From assembly GCA_052148435.1 (NCBI GenBank), contig JBKQIF010000022.1:10158-74157 (forward strand): 64,000 nt of DNA, in the 5' to 3' direction. The stretch comes from JBEKYD01 sp052148435 (GTDB lineage Bacteria > Acidobacteriota > Terriglobia > Bryobacterales > Bryobacteraceae). Shown piece after piece: positions 1 through 8,679 of the stretch (within the stretch, counting starts at the first letter, position 1; each line of letters starts with the position of its first letter). The notes below the pieces were generated by a model. The model had not been told where the DNA came from. It saw nothing but the letters and a program-made list of their open reading frames with translations, and ran no database searches. Position numbers and translations under genes: made by a program.

Positions 1-6
1 GCGGCG

Positions 7-813
7 ATGCAGTTCGATTTCGAGCGCAACGTGCCGTTCGATCTGGAACGCAGCTTCGCTCTGTATCCGTGGTTCTGGCACCATCCGGCCGCACTGGTGC
101 GCGGCTTGCCGTTTTCGCTCACCTTGTTGACGATTCTGCTGGCCCACGAGTTTGGCCACTACCTGGCGGCAGTCTATCACGGGGTTGACGCCAGCCTGCC
201 GTATTTCATGCCGTCGCCGGTGCTGGGCACGTTTGGGGCTTTCATTCGGGTGCGCTCTCCGATTTATTCCAAGCGGGTGTTGTTCGATATCGGAATTGCC
301 GGACCGCTGGCGGGGTTCGCGTTTTTGTTGCCGGCGCTGGCGGTGGGGATTTCCTTGTCCAAGGCGATTCCGGGTATCGGCCATCGGGGCAGCCTGGAGT
401 TCGGCGTGCCGGGCCTGGAATGGCTGCTGGGGCGCGCGATTTTCCCGGCGTGGCGATCGGCCGATTTGTGTCTCCACCCGATGGCGCGAGGGGCTTGGGT
501 GGGCATGTTCGCCACGGCCATGAACCTGCTGCCGATCGGGCAGCTGGATGGGGGCCACATTCTGTACTCTTTTTTCCCGCGCCTTCACCGTGTCGCATCG
601 ACGGGGTTGAGCCTGCTGTTGCTGCCGATGGGATACTATTTCTGGCCGGGCTGGGCGCTATGGGGAATAGTGCTGCTGGTGCTGGGACGCAGGCATCCGC
701 TGGTTTACGATACGACGCCGCTCAAGGCGGGACGGCGCCGCCTGGGTTGGGTGGCTCTGGTTGTCTTCCTGCTCTGTTTCAGCTTTGCGCCGATTGCCAA
801 CGGCGGCCTGTAA
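7..813 (+). CDS. M50-family membrane metalloprotease (site-2-protease-like), possibly 5' partial
   Basis: Polytopic protein of the site-2 protease family, expected to cut transmembrane or membrane-near substrates. The zinc motif HEFGH is at about residues 47-51, and the second signature NLLPIGQLDGGH lies near residue 180, the usual spacing for M50 enzymes. Hydrophobic segments surround both motifs, and no PDZ domain is visible, unlike RseP at 9880. The reading frame is open to the left edge of the window, and related proteins often have extra N-terminal membrane helices, so the true start may lie upstream. It ends 6 nt before the glycosyltransferase gene, so co-transcription is likely. Its substrate cannot be told from the sequence. 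Confidence 0.85.
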   Translation: MQFDFERNVPFDLERSFALYPWFWHHPAALVRGLPFSLTLLTILLAHEFGHYLAAVYHGVDASLPYFMPSPVLGTFGAFIRVRSPIYSKRVLFDIGIAGPLAGFAFLLPALAVGISLSKAIPGIGHRGSLEFGVPGLEWLLGRAIFPAWRSADLCLHPMARGAWVGMFATAMNLLPIGQLDGGHILYSFFPRLHRVASTGLSLLLLPMGYYFWPGWALWGIVLLVLGRRHPLVYDTTPLKAGRRRLGWVALVVFLLCFSFAPIANGGL

Positions 814-819
814 GCGGCA

Positions 820-1560
820 ATGAAGATCACAGCCACCATCATCACCCGGGACGAAGAGCGCAACATCGCGCGCGCGATCGAGAGCCTGCGTTGCTGCGAC
901 GAGATTCTGATCGTAGACAGCGGCTCGACCGACCGCACCACGGAACTGGCCGAGAAACTGGGCGCGCGGGTGGTGGAAGCGGGATGGCGCGGCTATGCGG
1001 GGCAGAAGAACTGGGCGGCGGAGCAGGCGGCCAACGACTGGATCCTGTCGCTCGATGCGGACGAAGCGTTGAGCGAAGCGCTGGAAGCGGAAATCTGGAA
1101 CCTGAAGAAGACCGGGCCGCGTTTCGATGCGTACACCATGCCGCGGCTGGCCCGTTACCTGGGCCGCTGGGTGCTGCATTCGGGCTGGTATCCGGACCGC
1201 AAAATCCGTCTCTACGACCGGGGCAAGGCCCGCTGGGTGGGCGACTTCGTGCACGAAAGCGTGATGTCCGAAGGCCGTGTAGGGCACCTGGAGGCCAACA
1301 TCCTGCACTTCACCTGCGAATCGCTGGCCGAGAACGTCAAGACCATGGACCGGTACACCACGCTGGCCGCCCAGGAGTTGGCGGCGCGGCGGGTGCAGGT
1401 GCCGCTGTGGCGGGTGATGGCCGCGCCGGTTTGGACGTTTGTGAAGACCTATGTCGTGGAGCGCGGTTTTCTGGACGGATTCGAAGGACTGGTGATTTCC
1501 TACATGGCCGCCTTCTACACGTTTCTCAAATATGCGAAAGCGAGAAACATGAGCGGATGA
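820..1560 (+). CDS. family 2 glycosyltransferase (WaaE/KdtX-like)
   Basis: GT-A fold glycosyltransferase of 246 residues. The N-terminus carries a typical nucleotide-sugar binding strand (ITATIITRDEERNI) and DEILIVDSGSTDRT, followed by LSLDADE, the metal-binding DxD-like motif, near residues 86-92. Proteins of this type add a sugar to lipopolysaccharide core or cell-surface glycans; this one resembles the WaaE/KdtX group in length and in its C-terminal amphipathic helix. Its stop codon overlaps the start of the next glycosyltransferase, so the two probably work on the same glycan. The acceptor sugar is unknown. Confidence 0.85.
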   Translation: MKITATIITRDEERNIARAIESLRCCDEILIVDSGSTDRTTELAEKLGARVVEAGWRGYAGQKNWAAEQAANDWILSLDADEALSEALEAEIWNLKKTGPRFDAYTMPRLARYLGRWVLHSGWYPDRKIRLYDRGKARWVGDFVHESVMSEGRVGHLEANILHFTCESLAENVKTMDRYTTLAAQELAARRVQVPLWRVMAAPVWTFVKTYVVERGFLDGFEGLVISYMAAFYTFLKYAKARNMSG

Positions 1561-2459
1561 GGGTGCTGCAAGTCGATGGGTTTCCCGGGATGCGCGGGGG
1601 GCAGTGGCAGGTGCTGCGCCTGGCGGAGACGCTATCCGGGCTGGGTGTGGAATCCACGCTGCTGGCGCCGGCCGGAACGCCGCTCTACGAGTTGGCGCGG
1701 CGGCGCGGCTTGCGGGCGGAGCCGCTGGGCATGGCGCGGCTGGCGCGGCTTGGGCGGCGGCACGAGCTGGTACACGCGCACGACGCCCGTTCGCATACGC
1801 TGGCAGCGCTGGCGGGCGGGGCGCCGCTGGTGGTTTCGCGGCGGGTGGACTTTGCCGTCGGCGACTCGGCGGCATCACGCTGGAAGTACGGCCGGCCGCG
1901 GCGTTATATCGCGGTTTCCGAATTCGTGAAATCGGTGCTGGCCAAGGGCGGGGTGGGGGCGGAGAAGATCGACGTGGTTTACGACGGGGTTCCCTGGCTG
2001 GAGCCGGCGGCGCCGGTCGAGCCGCCGTTGATTCTGGCGGCCGACAATCGCGGCGATCCGCTCAAGGGCGCAGCCCTGGCGGTGGAAGCCGCCCGCCTGG
2101 CGGGGGTTGAAATCACATTCTCCGGCGAGCTGGAGCGCGACTTGCGGCGCGCGAGCTTGTTTGTCTATCTGACCAAGAGCGAGGGGCTGGGCTCGGCGGT
2201 GCTGCTGGCCATGTCGGCCGGGGTACCGGTGATCGCCAGCGATGTGGGAGGGTTGAAGGAAGCCGTCGCCCATGAAGAAAGCGGTTTGTTGGTGGAAAAC
2301 GACTCCCACGCGATTGCCCGCGCCATCCGCCGGTTGTTGGACGACCGCGACGCGGCCGGGCGGATGGGCCGCAATGCACGCCAGCGGGTAGCCGAGAAGT
2401 TCACCATCGACAATATGGCGCGAGGGACTTTGGACGTATACCATAGGGTTCTGACGTGA
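1557..2459 (+). CDS. family 4-type glycosyltransferase (GT-B)
   Basis: A 300-residue GT-B glycosyltransferase. The retaining-GT signature is seen as KSEGLGSAVLLAMSAGVPV, followed by IASDVGGLKE near the C-terminus. I place the start at the ATG at 1557, inside the stop of the preceding gene, because translation from there gives a normal N-terminal strand (MRVLQVDGF); the longer open frame upstream is only a shadow of the two preceding genes. The protein is short for this family (usually 350-400), with a compressed middle. It overlaps the prepilin peptidase gene by 4 nt. Likely role: surface polysaccharide or lipid-linked glycan assembly. Confidence 0.85.
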   Translation: MRVLQVDGFPGMRGGQWQVLRLAETLSGLGVESTLLAPAGTPLYELARRRGLRAEPLGMARLARLGRRHELVHAHDARSHTLAALAGGAPLVVSRRVDFAVGDSAASRWKYGRPRRYIAVSEFVKSVLAKGGVGAEKIDVVYDGVPWLEPAAPVEPPLILAADNRGDPLKGAALAVEAARLAGVEITFSGELERDLRRASLFVYLTKSEGLGSAVLLAMSAGVPVIASDVGGLKEAVAHEESGLLVENDSHAIARAIRRLLDDRDAAGRMGRNARQRVAEKFTIDNMARGTLDVYHRVLT

Positions 2460-3277
2460 TCGAAGCGAGTATTGCCTTCCTGTTCGGCCTGCTGATCGGC
2501 AGCTTTCTGAACGTCTGTATCTACCGATGGCCGCGCGACTTGTCGGTGGTACGGCCCCGCTCGCACTGTCCGTCCTGCGAGAAAACCATCGCCTGGTATG
2601 ACAATATTCCTCTGGCGAGTTACCTGCGGCTGGGCGGCAGGTGCCGCGCCTGCGGGGCGCGCATTTCACCCCGGTACCCGGCGGTGGAACTGATTACCGG
2701 GCTGTTGTTCGGCTATTTCGTGTGGTATGTCGGGTTGACTCTGCTGGCGATCAAGATGTGCGTGTTCAGCGCCATGCTGGTGGCGCTGGTGTTTACGGAC
2801 TTCGAAGAACGCATCCTGCCGGACGAATTCACCCTGGGCGGCACGCTGGCGGGGCTGATATTCGCGGGCTTCGTCCCGTTGCGCGATCCCACGGCGGTGG
2901 CGGTGCTCTGGCTGGCGGGGGTGCAATTCTCGGAGCGTTTCTTATGGATCTTCAGCGCGGCGTTCGGCGCGGCGTTCCCGTCGCTGCTGCTTTGGTTTGG
3001 GGGCTGGATCTATTTCAAGCTCCGCAAACGCGAGGGACTGGGCTTCGGGGACGTGAAGCTGACGGCTATGATCGGGGCTTTTCTCGGTTTGGAAGGCGCG
3101 TTGTTGGCCCTGGTGGTGGCGTCGCTGGTGGGCTCCTTGCTGGGTTACCTCTACATCAAGCTGACGGGCAAGGATACGGCTACCTACGAACTGCCCTTCG
3201 GCGGGTTTCTGGGAGCGTCCGCGATCGCCATGGCGCTGTTCGGCAAGCAGTTGCTGAACTGGTATGGGACGCTGTAG
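2456..3277 (+). CDS. pilD: prepilin peptidase / N-methyltransferase (A24 family)
   Basis: Bifunctional inner-membrane enzyme that cleaves type IV prepilin or pseudopilin leaders and methylates the new N-terminus. The N-terminal part has the two CxxC pairs (CPSC near residue 39 and CRAC near residue 64) typical of the full-length form. The catalytic aspartates are in VFTDFEERILPDEFT and GFGDVKLTAM. Several membrane helices follow, and at 273 residues the length is normal. It starts with GTG overlapping the stop of the glycosyltransferase gene. No pilin genes are present here, so it probably serves a pilus or type II secretion system encoded elsewhere. Confidence 0.93.
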   Translation: MIEASIAFLFGLLIGSFLNVCIYRWPRDLSVVRPRSHCPSCEKTIAWYDNIPLASYLRLGGRCRACGARISPRYPAVELITGLLFGYFVWYVGLTLLAIKMCVFSAMLVALVFTDFEERILPDEFTLGGTLAGLIFAGFVPLRDPTAVAVLWLAGVQFSERFLWIFSAAFGAAFPSLLLWFGGWIYFKLRKREGLGFGDVKLTAMIGAFLGLEGALLALVVASLVGSLLGYLYIKLTGKDTATYELPFGGFLGASAIAMALFGKQLLNWYGTL

Positions 3278-3330
3278 GTAGCACAGGCTTTAGCCTGTGA
3301 AGAAGGTCACAGGCTAAAGCCTGTGCTACC
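3277..3330. repeat. perfect 24-nt inverted repeat, family A palindrome (REP-like)
   Basis: Two exactly complementary 24-nt arms (3277-3300 and 3307-3330) flank a 6-nt loop. Each arm is itself palindromic around the core CACAGGCTTTAGCCTGTG, so the site could form a cruciform or a strong hairpin. It begins on the last base of the prepilin peptidase stop codon. The same core recurs at about 6389, 16216 and 39345, so this is a dispersed family and not only a terminator, though it may also end transcription of the upstream operon. Confidence 0.85.
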
Positions 3331-3422
3331 ACCTACGATCAGTGGTAGTAGCACTGCGGGCGCGCTAACCTGGACTCCTTAACAATCTCGTCAAGAAACA
3401 TGCGCTCGGGGTCTCTATCTGC

Positions 3423-6365
3423 ATGCTCGGTATACGTACATTGCGATGGGCGCTTTTCGCCCGGTTGTTTTTGTTCGGTCTGACGGCACAAACGCCGGAT
3501 ACGGCGGTTCTGAACGGCCGCGCCGTGGATGCCAGCCATGCCGGCATCGGCGGCGTTGCGGTCACGGTCCGGAATACCCAAACCGGACTGGAGCGTAAAG
3601 CCATCACCGACGCTACGGGCGGCTTTACCGTGGAGGGTCTCCCGGTGGCCGGCAAATACACGGTGACGGCGGCGAAGACGGGGTTTGCGGATAGCAGCGT
3701 GGAGGGTGTGAGCCTGGCGGGCGGCACCAGTGCGGGCATCGTGCTGGAACTGAGCGTGGCCGGCGGCAAGACCGCGGTCACCGTTACCGGCGCGGCCGGC
3801 GGCGTGCGCGCCGACGCGCCCCAGATCGGCAACTACTTGAGCTCCGCGGAAATGGAAGAGATCCCGCTGTTCGACCGCAAGATCACGTTTCTGCCCATGC
3901 TCAACGCCGCCAATCGTCCGGCCATCAACCAGGGCGACATTTTCATGAACGAGAACCTGTTCACGACCAACGGCGCGGGCCGGCGGCAGACGTGGTTCGA
4001 GGTGGACGGCGCCACCGATAACGATGGCTGGGGCCGGCAGACCACCTTCAGCAACATCCCGCTGGCGGCGGTGGGAGAGATGACCGTGCTTACCAACGCT
4101 TTCACCGCCGAATACGGCGGGAGCACGGGCAGCGCGGTGAACATCGTAACCAAGAGCGGCGGCAACCAGTTTCATGGCGAGGGACTGTACCTGGGGCGGC
4201 CCTCCGCCACCGAAGCCGCGCTGGACGGTTTCAACAGCGCCACGGCTACCAGCGGCAACGATCTCACCAACGATACGCTCAATCAAGCGGCCGTTTCGCT
4301 CTCGGGTCCGGTGGGCTCGAGCCATCGGACGCAGTTCTTCGCGGCCGGCGAGTACAGCATGGAAAACAAGGCTTCGCCGGTGATTTCGCCGGTCGCCCCG
4401 GGCAACTTCATCGGCCACTATCGCGACTGGCTGGGTTTCCTTCGCATCGATCGCCAGATCGACGGCCGCAACAACCTGTTCTTCCGCAGCGACGTGGACG
4501 GCTTTTACGATACCAATCCCAACGGCATTGTGGGCGGCAATTCGCTGCCTACGGTAGCGCGGACCTTCAAGCGCCGCACTTACTCGGAGGAAGTGGGCGA
4601 AACCGCGACGCTGAGCGCGAACTGGATCAACAACGTCCGGCTGCAGTTCCAGCTTGCCGACCCGATCACCCAGTTCGAGCCGGCGATCTACGGGACGGAA
4701 TTCTCGGTGCCGATATCGGCGGGGGGCACTTTCACCAGCGGCACTTCGCAATCGGCGCTGCTGATGAACCGTCAATACGAGTTTGCCGATATCCTTTCCT
4801 CCGTACGCGGCAAGCACGAGATCAAGTTCGGCAGCGACGCGATCCACGCTCACACCGGCGGCAACAGCAAGGAGTTCGGCGGACCGATCTATCTTGGGGA
4901 GTTCATTTATAAGAGCTGCACTCTCGGCCTGTCGCCCTGCGAAAGCGCGAGCTACCTGGATAACATCTCGAATGTAGCCACTTACACCCAAAGCTACGGT
5001 AATGCCGCTTACACCGTAGATGACACGCTGTGGTCGCTGTTCGCGCAGGACGATTACCGCGTCCGCCGGGACTTGACTTTCAATCTGGGCGCGCGCTACG
5101 AGCGGCAGACCTTTACCAACTCTACCAAGGATTTCGCGCCTCGGGCAGGTTTCGCCTACAACGTGAAGGGAGACGGAAAGACGGTGATCCGCGGAGGTTT
5201 CGGCATTTACTATTCGCAGATCGTAGACAATTCCGAAGCTAACTACGCGCTCACCGGACCGACCGGTGTTTTCAATTACAGCGCCGCGCCCGGCCAGGTG
5301 GGCTTTCCCGCCAGCGTAGCCGCCGCGCCGCTGCCGGCTTTCCCCGCCGGCGCCGTCGAGCCGCTGCGCAGCCTGTACATTCGCCCGGGAATGGCGTCTT
5401 ATTACAACCGGTTTTTCCCCACGTCTACGTTGACCGGTTATCCCAACGGCCTGTACAGCCCTTACTCCGAGCAATGGACTCTGGGTGTCGAGCGGCGTCT
5501 CAACCGTGGCTTTGTGCTGAGCGTGGACTACGTCGGTTCGCACACGCTCAAGATCAACCGCCCGCTCGACGTCGATCCGCCGTCTCCCTTCATCCGCACG
5601 CAGCCGGGGCAGACGCGGCCGGCGCAGGCGGCCAATTGCACGCGCCCGTATTGGATCTGGTGGTATGCGCAGAATAACATGACTTGCAATACCGGCGCGG
5701 CCACCAATCCGCAGCCGCCCTACGCGGTGATTCAAAGCGACGTGAACGACGGTTACGCATATTACGACGCGCTGGACGTCAACCTGAGCCGCAGCTTCAC
5801 GCGGCACCTGTCGCTGCTGGCGAGTTATACCTGGTCGCACGCCATCGATAACGTCGACCCCGACCTTCCCAGCCAGAATCCCAACGACCCTAACTTCACC
5901 GGAAAGGTGGAAAACGGCAACGCGATTTTCGACCAGCGGCAGCGCTTCGTGCTGAGCGGTGTCTATGTCGCCCGCTACGGGATTCACGTGGGTGGAGTGG
6001 CTACGCTGGCGTCGGGCCTGCCGTATAACTACACCACTGGGACCACTAACAGCGGAGATACCGGGGCTACCACGGATCGCGCGGTGATCGACGGGGTGGT
6101 GGTGGGCAGGAATATCGGACGCGGGCGGCCGATCTACGACATCGCGCCGTTCGTGGAGCGCTCTTTCACCTTCGCCGCGGAGCGCGTACACCTCACCCTG
6201 CGCGCCGAAGCTTTGAACGGCCTCAACCACGCCAATTTCGTGGGCTTCAGCGGCACTTACGGGAACGGACCGGCGCCGGGAGCCGGCTTCGGCGCTCCGC
6301 TGGCCGGGGTGACCAACCAGTTACCGGCGCGGTCGCTGCAGTTCCTGGGCCGGGTGACGTTCTAA
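3423..6365 (+). CDS. Oar-like TonB-dependent outer-membrane receptor
   Basis: A 980-residue outer-membrane beta-barrel protein of the type greatly expanded in acidobacteria. Order: a hydrophobic signal peptide (residues 1-22), a carboxypeptidase-regulatory-like Ig fold (about 25-115, with the ATGGFTVEGLPVAGKYTV pattern), a plug-like region (about 120-240, with FEVDGATDNDGWG), then a barrel rich in aromatic strands and ending LGRVTF, the usual terminal-Phe targeting signal. Such proteins take up large substrates such as oligosaccharides or siderophores using TonB energy. The gene stands alone between two copies of the family A palindrome. A large open frame on the opposite strand is only its shadow. 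Substrate unknown. Confidence 0.9.
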   Translation: MLGIRTLRWALFARLFLFGLTAQTPDTAVLNGRAVDASHAGIGGVAVTVRNTQTGLERKAITDATGGFTVEGLPVAGKYTVTAAKTGFADSSVEGVSLAGGTSAGIVLELSVAGGKTAVTVTGAAGGVRADAPQIGNYLSSAEMEEIPLFDRKITFLPMLNAANRPAINQGDIFMNENLFTTNGAGRRQTWFEVDGATDNDGWGRQTTFSNIPLAAVGEMTVLTNAFTAEYGGSTGSAVNIVTKSGGNQFHGEGLYLGRPSATEAALDGFNSATATSGNDLTNDTLNQAAVSLSGPVGSSHRTQFFAAGEYSMENKASPVISPVAPGNFIGHYRDWLGFLRIDRQIDGRNNLFFRSDVDGFYDTNPNGIVGGNSLPTVARTFKRRTYSEEVGETATLSANWINNVRLQFQLADPITQFEPAIYGTEFSVPISAGGTFTSGTSQSALLMNRQYEFADILSSVRGKHEIKFGSDAIHAHTGGNSKEFGGPIYLGEFIYKSCTLGLSPCESASYLDNISNVATYTQSYGNAAYTVDDTLWSLFAQDDYRVRRDLTFNLGARYERQTFTNSTKDFAPRAGFAYNVKGDGKTVIRGGFGIYYSQIVDNSEANYALTGPTGVFNYSAAPGQVGFPASVAAAPLPAFPAGAVEPLRSLYIRPGMASYYNRFFPTSTLTGYPNGLYSPYSEQWTLGVERRLNRGFVLSVDYVGSHTLKINRPLDVDPPSPFIRTQPGQTRPAQAANCTRPYWIWWYAQNNMTCNTGAATNPQPPYAVIQSDVNDGYAYYDALDVNLSRSFTRHLSLLASYTWSHAIDNVDPDLPSQNPNDPNFTGKVENGNAIFDQRQRFVLSGVYVARYGIHVGGVATLASGLPYNYTTGTTNSGDTGATTDRAVIDGVVVGRNIGRGRPIYDIAPFVERSFTFAAERVHLTLRAEALNGLNHANFVGFSGTYGNGPAPGAGFGAPLAGVTNQLPARSLQFLGRVTF

Positions 6366-6386
6366 GGGGCTAGCAAAAAAGGCCTT

Positions 6387-6447
6387 CACACAGGCTGAAG
6401 CCTGTGCCACCAAACCGCCGCAAGGTGGCACAGGCTTCAGCCTGTGA
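6387..6447. repeat. family A palindrome pair
   Basis: An inverted pair of the same element as at 3277: arm GCCTGTGCCACC with its palindromic core on the left (about 6389-6411) and GGTGGCACAGGCTTCAGCCT on the right (from 6424), separated by a 12-nt loop. The core differs from the 3277 copy by compensating changes (GAA for TTTA), so pairing is kept. It sits between the convergent ends of the receptor gene and the minus-strand gene at 6467. Confidence 0.8.
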
Positions 6448-6466
6448 TCTTCCACCGGCGCACAGC

Positions 6467-7282
6467 TCACTTCGGAGTGAAGATGGAATCGGCGCTGAAG
6501 CGCTTGTAACCGCTGTAGCCGATGCGCAGGCGCTCGCGCTGGGGGCCGGTGCGAAACTGCAAGGTGTCGTCGGCTACGGTGTAGGCCGGAAACCAGTGCT
6601 TGCCATCCACCGGGTGGCGGACGGTGGTGAAGCGGGGGAAGAGATTCTCCGACTTCATGGTGCGGATTTGCGGCACGGCCTGCCCCTGGAGGCGGACGAT
6701 GTTGAGTTCTTTCTTCTCGACCCAAATCATGCCATCGAACAGGCGTTGTCCGGCGAGGATGCCGCGCGGCCGGACCTGGAGCACCCAGCAATCGACGCCG
6801 TCCACGGTTTCGTCGCCGCGGAAGGTGGTTTCGTAATTCCAGAGCCGGTCCTCGGTCAAGACCACGGGCTGGATGTCGCGGATATCCTCGAAATCTTCCG
6901 GCGTGAGCGCCAGGTGTACGAGGGTGTTTTCGGGCTTGCCGATGAGTTCCTCGGTGCGCTCGTGCTGGGGCGAAAAAACGATGTCGCGCACTTCGCGATA
7001 GTGACCGCGGACGGCGCCGCGATCGTCCAATTCGTCGAGGGCCACGGTCTGGCGATAGAGATACTGGTTGCGCTCGGCTTCGGTTTCGCTTTCGCGATGC
7101 GCCACCAGTTTCACCAGGTTGGGCGGCGGCGAGGGCTCCTGGGCGGGCAGGCGTTTCCCCAAAAGACCGAATGTTACAATGAGCGCGATGGCCAGAACGT
7201 CCGGCGGTTTCCGGGCGGCGCTATGGATCGGTTGGATTGCGCTGGGCGTGGCGGGGTTGGGATACGCGCGGTTGAAGGGCAT
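6467..7282 (-). CDS. secreted outer-membrane lipoprotein-sorting-like protein
   Basis: Up to 271 residues. A hydrophobic stretch (about residues 28-45) ends in RLPAQE, which looks like a signal peptidase I site, so the mature protein is periplasmic. The rest has the pattern of LolA-like or DUF4292-like folds: GVDCWVLQVRPRG, then FDGMIWVEKKELNIVRLQG and a final strand-rich part. The start is uncertain: an ATG start at 7282 gives a long n-region and overlaps the divergent protease gene, whereas a non-ATG start near 7200 would fit the signal peptide better. Its role might be handling of lipids or lipoproteins; no partner genes are seen. Confidence 0.65.
   Translation of the reverse strand: MPFNRAYPNPATPSAIQPIHSAARKPPDVLAIALIVTFGLLGKRLPAQEPSPPPNLVKLVAHRESETEAERNQYLYRQTVALDELDDRGAVRGHYREVRDIVFSPQHERTEELIGKPENTLVHLALTPEDFEDIRDIQPVVLTEDRLWNYETTFRGDETVDGVDCWVLQVRPRGILAGQRLFDGMIWVEKKELNIVRLQGQAVPQIRTMKSENLFPRFTTVRHPVDGKHWFPAYTVADDTLQFRTGPQRERLRIGYSGYKRFSADSIFTPK
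7172..7180 (+). promoter_or_regulatory. extended -10 box, CPBP gene
   Basis: TGTTACAAT forms an extended -10 element (TG-n-TACAAT) 7 nt before the ATG at 7188. No clear -35 is seen, as expected for extended -10 promoters. The transcript would start at or just before the ATG. It lies inside the N-terminal region of the divergent minus-strand gene. Confidence 0.45.
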
Positions 7283-8141
7283 TCCGAACTGGGCGGCGCT
7301 GCCAATCCTAGCCGCCTTCCTTATCGAATATCCATTCTATCTGGTGGCCGGTTTTGCTTCGGCGCGGGAGCGGCTGAGCGGTCCGGCGTTGCCGGCGTTT
7401 CTGGTGCTGTCGGCCACGCTGCCGTACCTGGCTTCGACGTACGCCACCGAATTCCACTGGACTGCTCCGGTGCAGCTGGCGGCGCTGGCGCTGGCCTTGG
7501 GGCTGTGGTACCGGATTCTGCCGTTCTGCGCGCTCACCGACCTCGGCTTTCTGGCGCTGGTGGCGTCGGTCTACGTGTTCAAGTTTTTCGATCCGATTTA
7601 TCCCATCGTTTTCAAAATCAGGCTGTCGTTTCTGGGGCATCTGACTCTGATCCACCTGGGTGTGCTGGTGCTGACGCTGGAGCGGCGCATCCACGAAACC
7701 GGCTACGGTTTCTGGCCCAATCTGCGCGATTGGCGCACCGGGGCAGTGAACTATTTGTATTTCCTGCCGGTGGGAGCGGTGCTGGCGTTGGGGCTGCACG
7801 CGGCGCGGGCGGGCGGCGGCGCGCCCGTATGGCTGGTGCCCGGCATCTTCTTCGGCATGTTGTGGACGGTGGCTCTATCCGAAGAATTCCTGTTCCGAGG
7901 GGTGCTGCAGCAATGGCTGGAAGAGTGGAACTGCAGCCGCTCGGCCGCCCTGGCGCTGGCTTCGCTGGCCTTCGGCGTGGTGCACCTCTGGTTTCGCGGG
8001 TTCCCGAACTGGCGTTGGGCGCTGATCGCCGCCGCCCTTGGCTGGTTCTGCGGGAGGGCTCGCAATCAGGCGGGCAACATTCGAGCCGGTATGGTCACGC
8101 ACGCCCTGGTGATCGCGACCTGGATGGGATTTTTCGCGTGA
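7188..8141 (+). CDS. CPBP-family intramembrane metalloprotease
   Basis: A 317-residue polytopic membrane protein of the CAAX-protease / Abi (CPBP) family. The motifs EEFLFRG (about residues 231-237), FGVVHLW further on and a third motif near MVTHALV carry the Glu-Glu, His and His residues expected to bind the metal. The start is put at ATG 7188 (an alternative is 7179), because the residues before it lack protein-like character and a -10 box lies just upstream. Bacterial members have roles in protein maturation or bacteriocin self-immunity; here the role is unknown. Confidence 0.85.
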   Translation: MARTSGGFRAALWIGWIALGVAGLGYARLKGIPNWAALPILAAFLIEYPFYLVAGFASARERLSGPALPAFLVLSATLPYLASTYATEFHWTAPVQLAALALALGLWYRILPFCALTDLGFLALVASVYVFKFFDPIYPIVFKIRLSFLGHLTLIHLGVLVLTLERRIHETGYGFWPNLRDWRTGAVNYLYFLPVGAVLALGLHAARAGGGAPVWLVPGIFFGMLWTVALSEEFLFRGVLQQWLEEWNCSRSAALALASLAFGVVHLWFRGFPNWRWALIAAALGWFCGRARNQAGNIRAGMVTHALVIATWMGFFA

Positions 8142-8383
8142 TAGCGCCTGCAAGCCAAGCTGAATCAGAATTTCATGGTTGCCAACCTCATGATGGCCTT
8201 AATCAAGGCATGGTAACCGGCGACCAAGGGCGAGGTTCATGCTCGATTCCGGCCAGGACCTCGGCGTTTCCCCTGCCGGTAATCGCCGAAGGCCGCTGGA
8301 ATGACGGATTTTGCTTTTTTATCAATGTGTTAGAGGAATTGTACGAAATCCAACTGGAGCTAAAACAAAAAATAAGATTTCTC
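8142..8383. other. non-coding interval before the dxr leader
   Basis: About 240 nt without a convincing gene. The last third is clearly richer in A and T (many A runs around 8340-8380) than the surrounding coding DNA, which fits an UP-element-like region in front of the promoter at 8384. I see no hairpin terminator after the protease gene. Confidence 0.4.
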
Positions 8384-8412
8384 TTGCTTCCAAAATCGGA
8401 ATCTTCTATTAT
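8384..8412 (+). promoter_or_regulatory. sigma-70-type promoter of the structured leader
   Basis: TTGCTT (8384-8389) and TATTAT (8407-8412) are separated by exactly 17 nt, in an AT-rich stretch. The predicted start site is near 8418-8420, immediately before the structured RNA. This is the best sigma-70-like promoter I found in the window. Confidence 0.65.
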
Positions 8413-8418
8413 TAGAAG

Positions 8419-8660
8419 TAAGCCGGGGAGGCAACTCCCACCAAAGCGAGACTAACCTCTAAGAAAGACCCCTGAAGCAATCCTCCCCGGCGCCCGAAAG
8501 GGTCAGAGGTTCTTCCAAAAACAGAAAAATTACGATCCGGCGGAGATTTTGCGACCATGGGTTCGGGGCCTCACACCCCAGCACGGAAGTCCCGTAGCGG
8601 TTCCAACCGTTGGGGTGGTACCCGGAAACTGCGTGTTATGATGGCGTAAGCGCCTGCAGT
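8419..8660 (+). ncRNA. structured RNA / long 5' leader of dxr with pseudoknot potential
   Basis: About 240 nt between the promoter and dxr with dense complementary segments. First domain: 8422-8431 is fully complementary to 8482-8491 (10 bp), while AACCTCT (8454-8460) plus GACCC (8467-8471) pair with GGGTCAGAGGTT (8500-8511). These two helices interleave, which is a pseudoknot. Second domain: GGGT/ACCC (8559/8620) enclose CACCCCA/TGGGGTG (8574/8611), which in turn enclose two small hairpins (ACGG/CCGT, CGGTT/AACCG). A last stem, ACTGC/GCAGT, surrounds GGCG-TAAG-CGCC just before the gene. I see no intrinsic terminator, so it is more likely a leader than a free sRNA. I do not recognise it as a known riboswitch class. 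The pairings are read by eye. Confidence 0.6.
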
Positions 8661-8679
8661 TCAATTCTTGGACCCTGTA

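Noticed and set aside
3339..6230. Long open frame (963 codons) on the minus strand
   Set aside because: It lies opposite the Oar-like receptor gene; GC-rich codon bias opens the antisense frame, and its translation has no domain pattern.
3277..6447. CRISPR-like array from the palindromic repeats
   Set aside because: The copies are far apart, not regularly spaced, and are inverted pairs rather than direct repeats with spacers.
8422..8511. Possible HDV-like self-cleaving ribozyme because of the nested pseudoknot
   Set aside because: The linker between the first two 5' strands (22 nt) is much too long for the HDV fold, and the catalytic C environment is not visible.
8565..8630. Resemblance to 5S rRNA words (CACACC, CACGGAAGT, GGTAC)
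   Set aside because: The spacing and helices do not fit 5S rRNA; I keep it as part of the dxr leader.
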